Source: Alistipes putredinis DSM 17216
GTDB lineage: Bacteria > Bacteroidota > Bacteroidia > Bacteroidales > Rikenellaceae
Assembly (NCBI RefSeq): GCF_000154465.1
Contig: NZ_DS499581.1
Location: forward strand, 124,001-188,000
Direction of reading: 5' to 3'
DNA: 64,000 nucleotides
A program made the translations under genes and the position numbers. The notes under the pieces are model-generated. The model was not told where the DNA came from and ran no database searches. It was given only the letters and a program-made list of their open reading frames with translations. Positions 19,708 to 27,148 of the stretch are shown here, piece after piece (position 1 is the stretch's first letter; each line of letters starts with the position of its first letter).

Positions 19708-20220
19708 TTACTTCCGCACGTAAGCTCGCTCGATTTCGGCAATATAGACCTCGTGATAATCGTGCTGGGGATACCATTTCGTATCGCAACTGCGATCGAC
19801 GAACCCTTCGGGCCGGATTCTTCCGACATAGAGCTTGCGGCATTGCAGGATCAGGCGTGCTTCGGCCGGCGCGGGCACTCCGTCGTCCGTACAGGCGACC
19901 GTCAGTCCGGCATTGCGGATCTTATCCTCCGTACGGCCGGTACGACTGCCGCAGTATTCGAGAGCCGCACGATATTCGGGCGAGAAAAACGAGAGGGTCG
20001 CCCTCTCCTCCCGATCGACGAACTCCCGCGTATAACGCTGCGGACGTATCACGAACTGCGCCACGGGGCGTCCCCAGATGAACCCGATCAAACCCCAACT
20101 GGCGGTCATCGTATTGCAACTTTCTCTGTTCCCGGCCGTGACGAGCATCCACTCCCGGCCGATGGCCCGGATAAAATTATCGGTAATTTCAGCCGGATCG
20201 ATCTGTTTGAAATTTTCCAT
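19708..20220 (-). CDS. Flavin reductase domain protein (flavoredoxin-like)
   Basis: The 170-residue protein matches the flavin reductase-like FMN-binding family. The N-terminal segment MLVTAGNRESCNTMTASWGLIGFIWGRPVAQFVIRPQRYT is the FMN-contact region typical of it, and FVDREERATLSFF follows. Proteins of this type bind FMN and pass electrons from NAD(P)H or ferredoxin. The substrate is unknown. It stands alone between convergent rnhA and the divergent ABC exporter. A TATTTTTG element on its strand (20263-20256), 36 bases before the ATG, could be its promoter. Confidence 0.85.
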   Translation of the reverse strand: MENFKQIDPAEITDNFIRAIGREWMLVTAGNRESCNTMTASWGLIGFIWGRPVAQFVIRPQRYTREFVDREERATLSFFSPEYRAALEYCGSRTGRTEDKIRNAGLTVACTDDGVPAPAEARLILQCRKLYVGRIRPEGFVDRSCDTKWYPQHDYHEVYIAEIERAYVRK

Positions 20221-20292
20221 GGTCTATTGTTCCTTTTTATGACTCTATCCTGTTACAAAAATAACATTCTTTCCCCAAAATCGGACAACCGG

Positions 20293-20323
20293 ATTGCATA
20301 TCCTGATTAAATTGCTATATTTG
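20293..20323 (+). promoter_or_regulatory. Promoter for the ABC exporter
   Basis: ATTG at 20293-20296 and TATATTTG at 20316-20323 are 19 bases apart, a near-ideal Bacteroidota promoter. Transcription would begin near 20330, which rules out an upstream start codon at 20294 and supports the ATG at 20363. Confidence 0.7.
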
Positions 20324-20362
20324 CCCCTACTTTACTCCGAAACAATAACCGATCCGGAATTT

Positions 20363-22207
20363 ATGTTCAAAACATACATGCGGCTGCTGGGATTCGTCAG
20401 CCCGATCTCCAAATACGCCGTCCCCTACTTCTTTTACGCGCTGCTGTACGCCCTGTTCAACACGCTCACCTACGCCATGATCCTCCCGATCATGAACACG
20501 CTGTTCGACGACAAGAACTCCTACGTTTTCCAACCCGTTTACGACTTTCCCATGCACGGGCTCTCGTTCTCGGACATCGACGCCTCGCAGATGTTGAGCT
20601 ACGTCTATACGCAACTGTTCGGGACGAATTTCACGATGTCGAAAATGCTCCTCCTGCTCGCCTGCGGTACGATCGTAATGAACCTGTTGAGCAATTTCTT
20701 CCGCTACATGAGCGCCTGGACGGTCGAAAACATGCGTGTCAGGTCGCTGCAACGCATGCGCAACGATCTGTTCAACAAAATCATGGGGATGAACGCCGGA
20801 TATTTCAGCGATCAGCGCAAGGGCGATCTCATGTCGCGCATCACACAGGACGTCATGGTGGTCCAGTACTGCATCACCAATACGCTGCAAGTCGCCTTCC
20901 GCGATCCGCTGCTTATTATCGGTTACGTGATCTACATGCTCCTCGTATCGTGGCAGTTGTCCCTGTTCGCCATCCTGTTCCTGCCCGTAGTGGCGCTCAT
21001 CATCGGACGGATCGTCAAAAAACTGCGCCACCCGGCCCTCAAAGGGCAGGAACGCATGGGCGACATGGTAAGCGTGCTCGACGAATCGCTTTCGGGCATC
21101 AAGGTCATCAAAAGCTACAACGCCACCGACTATATCCGCCGCAAGTTCTCCGAGTTCAACGCCGAATTTTCGCGCCTGATGCTCTCGATGGCCCGCCGCC
21201 AGCAACTAGCCTCGCCGATGAGCGAATTCCTCGGCCTGACGGCCGTCGCGGTACTGATCGTCTTCGGCGGTTCGCTCGTCATGAACGGATCGCTTTCGGC
21301 CGGCGGATTCGTCGGCTTCATCGCCGTATTCTCGCAGATCACCCGCCCCGTGCGCTCGTTCATCGACCAGTTCGCCAACATCAATCAGGGTATCGCCGCA
21401 GGCGAGCGCATCTTCGACGTGCTCGATTCCGAACCGGAAATCCAGGACAAGCCCGACGCCAAGACGTTGGACGGCCTGCACGAGAAGATCGAATTCCGCA
21501 ATGTACACTTCTCCTACGACGGCAGCCGGGAGGTGATCGACGGCATCTCGTTCGACATCCGGCGAGGAGAAACAGTGGCTCTGGTCGGTCCTTCGGGCGG
21601 CGGCAAATCGACCCTCAGCGAGCTGATCCCCCGCTTCTACGACACTACGGGCGGCGACATCCTGATCGACGGGGTTTCGATCCGCGACTACACGCAGGAG
21701 AGCCTGCGTGCCCACATGAGCATCGTTGCGCAAGATACCGTGCTGTTCAACGACACCATCGAAAACAACATCGCCATGGGACGCCGGGGAGCGACGCACG
21801 AAGAGATCGTCGCTGCGGCCAAAATCGCCAACGCCCACGACTTCATCATGGAGTGTCCGTCGGGCTACGACACCAACATCGGCGACCGGGGCGCCAAACT
21901 CTCGGGCGGTCAGCGCCAGCGCCTGAGCATCGCCCGAGCCGTACTCAAGAATCCCGAAATCCTGATCCTCGACGAAGCGACTTCGGCCCTCGACACCGAG
22001 AGCGAAAAACTTGTGCAGGACGCCCTTAACTCCCTGTTGCAAGGCCGCACATCGATCGTGATCGCCCACCGCCTCTCGACCATCCACAACGCCGACAAAA
22101 TCATCGTCATCGAACGGGGTCGGATCGCGGAACAGGGCACACACTCGGAGTTGATGGCCAAAAACGGCATCTACGCCAAGTTGATCGAGATGCAGAGCTT
22201 CGACTAA
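20363..22207 (+). CDS. ABC exporter, fused permease and ATPase (MsbA-like)
   Basis: The 614-residue half-transporter has a six-helix membrane domain (about residues 15-330) and one nucleotide-binding domain. The latter has Walker A GPSGGGKST (409-417), the Q-loop VAQDTVLFNDTI, the ABC signature LSGGQRQR, Walker B ILILDEAT and the switch His in VIAHRLST. It would act as a homodimer in the inner membrane. The best guess is MsbA-type lipid A or lipid export, but family members also export drugs and peptides, so the substrate is not settled. The ATG at 20363 (MFKTYMRLL) follows a good promoter. The acetyltransferase gene starts 12 bases later and may share the transcript. Confidence 0.93.
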   Translation: MFKTYMRLLGFVSPISKYAVPYFFYALLYALFNTLTYAMILPIMNTLFDDKNSYVFQPVYDFPMHGLSFSDIDASQMLSYVYTQLFGTNFTMSKMLLLLACGTIVMNLLSNFFRYMSAWTVENMRVRSLQRMRNDLFNKIMGMNAGYFSDQRKGDLMSRITQDVMVVQYCITNTLQVAFRDPLLIIGYVIYMLLVSWQLSLFAILFLPVVALIIGRIVKKLRHPALKGQERMGDMVSVLDESLSGIKVIKSYNATDYIRRKFSEFNAEFSRLMLSMARRQQLASPMSEFLGLTAVAVLIVFGGSLVMNGSLSAGGFVGFIAVFSQITRPVRSFIDQFANINQGIAAGERIFDVLDSEPEIQDKPDAKTLDGLHEKIEFRNVHFSYDGSREVIDGISFDIRRGETVALVGPSGGGKSTLSELIPRFYDTTGGDILIDGVSIRDYTQESLRAHMSIVAQDTVLFNDTIENNIAMGRRGATHEEIVAAAKIANAHDFIMECPSGYDTNIGDRGAKLSGGQRQRLSIARAVLKNPEILILDEATSALDTESEKLVQDALNSLLQGRTSIVIAHRLSTIHNADKIIVIERGRIAEQGTHSELMAKNGIYAKLIEMQSFD

Positions 22208-22219
22208 AAGCCGATTCCC

Positions 22220-22774
22220 ATGACCGAAAAGGAGAAAATGCAGGCCGGGGAGTGGTTTTCCCCAAATGACGAGGAACTCGTACGCGATCGTGCCAGGGCC
22301 CGCCACCTCACCCATCGGCTCAACGTCGCGCTCAAAGACAAGGACGCGACCTATCTGGCAACGCTCCGGGAACTCTGTCCGAGGGTCGAAGCCATGATCC
22401 GCGCCCCTTTCCACTGCGATTACGGATACAATATCTCCATCGGCAAAGGGTCCTACGTCAATTTCAACTGCGTTTTTCTCGACCTCGGGCCGATTCGCCT
22501 GGGACAACGCTGCCTGATAGGTCCCGGCGTACAACTTCTGACGGCCGTGCATCCGATGAACGCTGCGGAACGGGCTACGGGCAAAGAAAAGGGAGCGGGC
22601 ATCGAAATCGGCGACGACTGCTGGCTGGGCGGCGGCGTGATCGTCTGTCCGGGCGTCAAGATAGGCTGCCGCTGCGTCATCGGCGCCGGCAGCGTGGTCA
22701 CGCATGACATTCCCGACGATTCGGTCGCTGCCGGCAACCCGGCCCGCGTTATCCGCACCGCAACCGACGAATAA
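22220..22774 (+). CDS. Sugar O-acetyltransferase (Maa/LacA type)
   Basis: The 184-residue enzyme has the N-terminal Mac domain (EKEKMQAGEWFSPNDEELVRDR) and a left-handed beta-helix of hexapeptide repeats, as in maltose and galactoside O-acetyltransferases. It has the FNCVFLDLGPIRLGQRCLIGPGV run, the catalytic His in LLTAVHPM, and the terminal IGAGSVVTHDIPDDSVAAGNPARVI. It would move acetyl from acetyl-CoA to a sugar or nodulation-like glycan; the acceptor is not known. It follows the ABC exporter by 12 bases. Confidence 0.92.
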   Translation: MTEKEKMQAGEWFSPNDEELVRDRARARHLTHRLNVALKDKDATYLATLRELCPRVEAMIRAPFHCDYGYNISIGKGSYVNFNCVFLDLGPIRLGQRCLIGPGVQLLTAVHPMNAAERATGKEKGAGIEIGDDCWLGGGVIVCPGVKIGCRCVIGAGSVVTHDIPDDSVAAGNPARVIRTATDE

Positions 22775-22885
22775 ATCCACTACTTCCAAAAATCTTTCGA
22801 GGAAATCGTGCAACGGCTTCCTCCACAACTCGTTGCCCCTCGATAAAAAACTGTTTCCGGGGATTTATTTATTCATATTTTTTCG

Positions 22886-23040
22886 TAACTTTGCATGTTG
22901 GTAAAATCCGCCGCCGGCTTCCCGCACGAAACAGGCGGCACACAGCGAATTCCGGCGCTGCCGAATACGACAAAGACAGGTAACAGCTCCGCATTCGGGG
23001 CTGTCCGGCGGAATCGGGCCGGATCGGATTCTGCCAGCCC
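22886..23040 (+). promoter_or_regulatory. Promoter and structured leader of ileS
   Basis: TAACTTTG (22886-22893) fits the -7 element and would start an mRNA about 170 bases before ileS. The leader can form three hairpins: GCCGCC (22910) with GGCGGC (22934); a 9-bp stem ACAGCTCCG / CGGGGCTGT with loop CATT (22983-23004); and CCGGC / GCCGG (23005-23022). There is no T-box sequence and no T-run terminator. The region from the acetyltransferase stop to this promoter shows nothing else. Confidence 0.45.
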
Positions 23041-23073
23041 ATGAAAACGACGATTGAAAACAACAGGATATGA
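23041..23073 (+). CDS. Possible 10-residue leader ORF overlapping the ileS start
   Basis: An ATG at 23041 opens the short frame MKTTIENNRI. Its TGA overlaps the ileS ATG in an ATGA junction. Two of the ten codons are isoleucine, ATT at codon 5 and the rare ATA as the last sense codon, preceded by the rare AGG. This layout would suit translational coupling sensitive to charged tRNA-Ile. The frame is short enough to arise by chance and its translation is unproven. Confidence 0.3.
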   Translation: MKTTIENNRI

Positions 23074-26000
23074 AGTTCAAAGAATATAAAGGCCTCGATC
23101 TGCCGGGGTTGGCCGCCGACGTACTGAAAGAGTGGGACGCACAGGACACGTTCCACAAAAGCATCTCCACCCGCGAGGGTCATCCCACCTTCGTCTTTTA
23201 CGAAGGACCTCCCTCAGCCAACGGCACGCCGGGCATCCATCACGTCATGGCCCGCACGATCAAGGATATCTTCTGCCGTTACAAGACGCAGCAAGGTTAC
23301 CTCGTTCACCGCAAGGCCGGATGGGACACGCACGGACTGCCTGTAGAGTTAGGCGTCGAAAAGAAACTCGGCATCACCAAGGAGGACATCGGGCGCACAA
23401 TCTCCATAGAGGAGTACAACCGCGCCTGCCGCGAGGCGGTGATGGAGTACACGGGCCTGTGGGAAGAACTCACGCGCAAAATGGGTTATTGGGTCAATAT
23501 GGACGACCCCTACATCACTTACGACAACAAATACATCGAAACCCTCTGGTGGCTTCTGAAACAGCTCTTCGACAAGGGGCTACTCTACAAAGGTTACACC
23601 ATCCAGCCCTACTCGCCGGCCGCCGGCACGGGACTTTCGACCCACGAGCTGAACCAGCCGGGCTGCTACCGCGACGTGAAGGATACCACCTGCACGGCGC
23701 AGTTCAAAATCATCCGCGACGAGCGGAGCGAAAAACTCTTCGACGGAGCCGAAGGCGATCTCTACTTCCTGGCTTGGACCACCACGCCCTGGACACTGCC
23801 GTCGAATACCGCGCTGGCCGTAGGCCCCGAAATCGAATACGTGCGCGTCAAATGCCGCAATCCCTATACGGATGCCCCCCAGACTGTCATCCTGGCCAAA
23901 GAACTGCTGGGGTCGTATTTTACCCCCAAGATGGAGGGCAAGTTCGAAATCTCTCCGGTCACCTACAAGGGTCCGGACTTCGAAGGCATCCGCTACGAAC
24001 AGCTCATCCCCTGGGTGAAGCCTGCGGGCGATGCGTTCCGCGTCATCCTGGGCGACTACGTGACCACCTCCGACGGTACGGGTATCGTGCATATCGCCCC
24101 GACGTTCGGTGCGGACGACGACCGCGTGGCCCGCGCCGCAGGCATCGCCCCGCTGTTTATGGTCGATAAGGCGGGCAAGAATCAGCCGATGGTCGATCGC
24201 AAGGGACGGTTCTTCCTGCTCGAAGAGCTCGACCCGACCTTCATACGCGACAACGTCGATACAGCGGCCTATTCCCAATGGGCGGGCCGTTACGTGAAAA
24301 ACGCCTACGACGATTCGCTCGCCGCCGACGCGCCGACGCTCGACGTCGATCTCTCAGTGATGCTCAAGGCCGAGAACAAGGTTTTCAAGATCGAAAAGCA
24401 CACCCACTCCTACCCCCACTGCTGGCGTACGGACAAACCGGTGCTCTACTACCCGCTCGACTCCTGGTTCATCCGAACTACGGCGCTGCGCGACCGGATG
24501 ATCGAACTCAACAAGACGATCCGCTGGAAGCCGGAATCGACCGGAACGGGACGCTTCGGCAAGTGGCTCGAAGGTCTGGTGGACTGGAACCTCTCGCGCT
24601 CGCGCTTCTGGGGCACGCCGCTGCCGATCTGGGCTACGGAGGATTACTCGGAAATGAAGTGCATCGGCTCGGTCGAAGAGCTCGTCGCCGAAATCGAAAA
24701 ATCCGTCGCGGCAAGTCTGATGAAGGAGAATCCCTACAAGAACTTCAAGCCGGGCGACCTCTCCAAAGAGAACTACTCGACCGACCGGATCGACCTGCAC
24801 CGTCCTTACGTGGACAATATCGTGCTGGTTTCGTCCAAAGGCGAACCGATGCGGCGCGAACCGGATCTGATCGACGTGTGGTTCGACTCGGGCGCCATGC
24901 CTTATGCCCAGCTACACTACCCCTTCGAGCACGGCGGCGACTACTTCAAGAGCGTCTATCCGGCCGATTTCATCGCCGAAGGCGTCGATCAGACGCGCGG
25001 ATGGTTCTTCACGCTGCATGCCATCGCCACGATGCTCTTCGACTCGGTGGCCTTCAAGAACATCATTTCGAACGGCCTGGTGCTCGACAAGAACGGCAAC
25101 AAAATGTCCAAGCGCCTAGGTAATGCCGTGGATCCCTTCGAAATACTTTCGACCTACGGCGCCGACGCGACGCGTTGGTACATGATCTCCAACTCGCAGC
25201 CCTGGGACAACCTCAAGTTCGACCGGGACGGCGTGGACGAAGTGCGCCGCAAGTTCTTCGGCACGCTCTACAATACCTACTCGTTCTTCGCCCTCTACGC
25301 CAATGTGGACGGTTTTACGGGACAGGAGCCGGAAGTTCCGATGAGCGAACGCCCGGAGATCGACCGCTGGATCATCTCCCTGCTCAATACGCTGGTCCGG
25401 AACGTCACCGAATCGCTCGAGAATTACGATCCGACGCCGGCGGCCCGTATGATCCAGGAATTCGTATGCGAAAACCTGTCGAACTGGTACGTGCGCCTCA
25501 ACCGCAAGCGGTTCTGGGGCGGCGGTCTGACACGCGACAAACTGGCAGCCTACCAGACGCTCTACACCTGTCTGGAAACCGTTTCGATGCTCTCCGCACC
25601 GTTCGCGCCGTTCATCTCCGACCGTATCTTCCGCGATCTGAACGCCGTAAGCGGTCGCCACACGGACGAGTCGGTACATCTTTCGACCTTCCCCGTCTGC
25701 GACTCCTCGCTCATCGACGGTGAATTGGAGCAGATGATGTCTATGGCCCAACAGGTTTCGTCGATGGTACTGGCCCTGCGCCGCAAGGTGAACATCAAAG
25801 TCCGCCAGCCGCTCACGAAGATACTCATTCCGGTCCTCGACGCCGACACCGCACGCCGCATCGAAGCCGTCAAGGGGCTCATTATGAGCGAAGTGAATGT
25901 CAAGGAAATAGAACTGATCGAAAATACGACGGGACTCATCACCAAGCGCATCAAGCCCAACTTCAAGACCCTCGGTCCCAAATACGGCAAACAGATGAAG

Positions 26001-26468
26001 CAGATCGCAGCTCTCGTAGCCGGGTTCTCACAGGATCAGATAGCCGCGATCGAAGCATCGGCGGAAACCCTGCTGGACGTGGACGGCGAAAAAATCACCG
26101 TCACCCCTGCCGATTTCGAAATCACCTCGGAAGATATGCCGGGCTGGCTCGTAGCTACGGAGGGCAAGCTGACCGTAGCCCTCGATATCACGATCACCGA
26201 CGACCTGCGTGCCGAAGGTATCGCCCGCGAGTTGATCAACCGTATCCAGAACATCCGCAAGGATTCGGGCTTCGAGGTGACGGACAAAATCCGTGTGGAG
26301 ATCGAACAGCAGGAGTTCGTCCTTCCCGCGCTCAAATCCTTCGCCGACTACATCGCCTCGCAGACGCTGGCTGTCGAAATCGAAGGAGTGCCTTCTCCCA
26401 GCGGCGAATTCGTCGTGGAGTCGGAGGTAGATGAGCAACCGGTCCGTATCGCGGTGACCAAAATTTGA
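23070..26468 (+). CDS. ileS: Isoleucine--tRNA ligase, eukaryote-like (IleRS2) with GxHH motif
   Basis: The 1132-residue class Ia synthetase charges tRNA-Ile. It is longer than bacterial IleRS1 (~930), and the loop NKMSKRLGNAVDPF (KMSKR at 678-682) is of the eukaryote-like IleRS2 kind, which resists mupirocin. The HIGH position reads NGTPGIHHVMARTIKD: GIHH at residues 55-58 in place of H-x-G-H, so positions one and three are swapped. Such GxHH IleRS2 enzymes have been reported as strongly mupirocin-resistant. The CP1 editing domain, anticodon domain (NLSNWYVRLNRKRFW) and a long C-terminal region are intact. The gene stands alone between the acetyltransferase and the DksA-like gene. Confidence 0.97.
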   Translation: MKFKEYKGLDLPGLAADVLKEWDAQDTFHKSISTREGHPTFVFYEGPPSANGTPGIHHVMARTIKDIFCRYKTQQGYLVHRKAGWDTHGLPVELGVEKKLGITKEDIGRTISIEEYNRACREAVMEYTGLWEELTRKMGYWVNMDDPYITYDNKYIETLWWLLKQLFDKGLLYKGYTIQPYSPAAGTGLSTHELNQPGCYRDVKDTTCTAQFKIIRDERSEKLFDGAEGDLYFLAWTTTPWTLPSNTALAVGPEIEYVRVKCRNPYTDAPQTVILAKELLGSYFTPKMEGKFEISPVTYKGPDFEGIRYEQLIPWVKPAGDAFRVILGDYVTTSDGTGIVHIAPTFGADDDRVARAAGIAPLFMVDKAGKNQPMVDRKGRFFLLEELDPTFIRDNVDTAAYSQWAGRYVKNAYDDSLAADAPTLDVDLSVMLKAENKVFKIEKHTHSYPHCWRTDKPVLYYPLDSWFIRTTALRDRMIELNKTIRWKPESTGTGRFGKWLEGLVDWNLSRSRFWGTPLPIWATEDYSEMKCIGSVEELVAEIEKSVAASLMKENPYKNFKPGDLSKENYSTDRIDLHRPYVDNIVLVSSKGEPMRREPDLIDVWFDSGAMPYAQLHYPFEHGGDYFKSVYPADFIAEGVDQTRGWFFTLHAIATMLFDSVAFKNIISNGLVLDKNGNKMSKRLGNAVDPFEILSTYGADATRWYMISNSQPWDNLKFDRDGVDEVRRKFFGTLYNTYSFFALYANVDGFTGQEPEVPMSERPEIDRWIISLLNTLVRNVTESLENYDPTPAARMIQEFVCENLSNWYVRLNRKRFWGGGLTRDKLAAYQTLYTCLETVSMLSAPFAPFISDRIFRDLNAVSGRHTDESVHLSTFPVCDSSLIDGELEQMMSMAQQVSSMVLALRRKVNIKVRQPLTKILIPVLDADTARRIEAVKGLIMSEVNVKEIELIENTTGLITKRIKPNFKTLGPKYGKQMKQIAALVAGFSQDQIAAIEASAETLLDVDGEKITVTPADFEITSEDMPGWLVATEGKLTVALDITITDDLRAEGIARELINRIQNIRKDSGFEVTDKIRVEIEQQEFVLPALKSFADYIASQTLAVEIEGVPSPSGEFVVESEVDEQPVRIAVTKI

Positions 26469-26568
26469 CCAAAAAAGGAGAACCTGCACGTTTCCGGCAA
26501 AAAATTTGGAAGTAACGGGAATATTGTTTAATTTAGTATAACATTATTACAAATAAAATATTGAAACT

Positions 26569-26955
26569 ATGGCAGAAGCAGAAAAAACCCGATACAGTGA
26601 CGCCGAATTGGAAGAGTTCAAACAGCTCATTCTCAAAAAACTGGAAACAGCACGTGCGGATTACGAACTCCTGCGCGCCACGATAACCCACACCGCATCG
26701 AACGATACGGAGGATACCTCGCCGACGTTCAAGGTGCTGGAGGAGGGAGCCACTACGCTCTCCAAAGAGGAGAGCGGCCGCTTGGCAGCCCATCAAATGA
26801 AATTCATCCGCAACCTCGAAATGGCACTCGTACGCATCGAGAACAAGACATACGGCATCTGCAAAACCACCGGCAAGCTGATCCCCAAGGAGCGGCTGAT
26901 GAAAGTGCCTCACGCAACCGAGTGCATCGAGGCCAAAGAAGGACGGATTCACTAA
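26569..26955 (+). CDS. TraR/DksA family protein with incomplete zinc finger
   Basis: The 128-residue protein has an N-terminal coiled coil (about residues 8-90) and a C-terminal globular tip, as in DksA, which enters the RNA polymerase secondary channel with ppGpp. The usual four zinc cysteines (C-x2-C-x17-C-x2-C) are reduced: positions are Cys98, Thr101, Cys119 and Lys122, with the 17-residue spacing kept. Cysteine-poor DksA variants can work without zinc, so a loss of function need not follow. This form appears common in Bacteroidota. It lies 100 bases after ileS and is closed by a strong terminator. Confidence 0.88.
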   Translation: MAEAEKTRYSDAELEEFKQLILKKLETARADYELLRATITHTASNDTEDTSPTFKVLEEGATTLSKEESGRLAAHQMKFIRNLEMALVRIENKTYGICKTTGKLIPKERLMKVPHATECIEAKEGRIH

Positions 26956-27025
26956 AGGATTCACCCTCCGAACGAATGTTCTTTTCGTATGGTATGAAAA
27001 GAATCCGTTCGCCACGACCGGAGAT

Positions 27026-27063
27026 AAAAATAGGAGCGTCCCCGTCAGGACGCTCCTATTTTT
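27026..27063. terminator. Bidirectional rho-independent terminator
   Basis: A 16-bp perfect stem runs from AAAAATAGGAGCGTCC (27026-27041) to GGACGCTCCTATTTTT (27048-27063), with a six-base loop. The A-run on one side and T-run on the other allow it to act for the DksA-like gene and for the convergent M56 gene. Confidence 0.9.
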
Positions 27064-27148
27064 ATAAAAAACATCCCGCAACTAAGTGCGGCTGCAGGAT
27101 GCTTCCCTGACGGAACAATAACACTTATGAATTGGAACTTCTCTATAT

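Noticed and set aside
20294..20362. Longer start for the ABC exporter at 20294
   Set aside because: The predicted promoter -7 box lies inside this extension, so transcription would begin after that codon. The ATG at 20363 gives the family N terminus.
22900..23040. T-box riboswitch upstream of ileS
   Set aside because: A stretch around 22931-22946 faintly recalls the T-box antiterminator sequence, but the UGGN core is missing and there is no T-run terminator before ileS.
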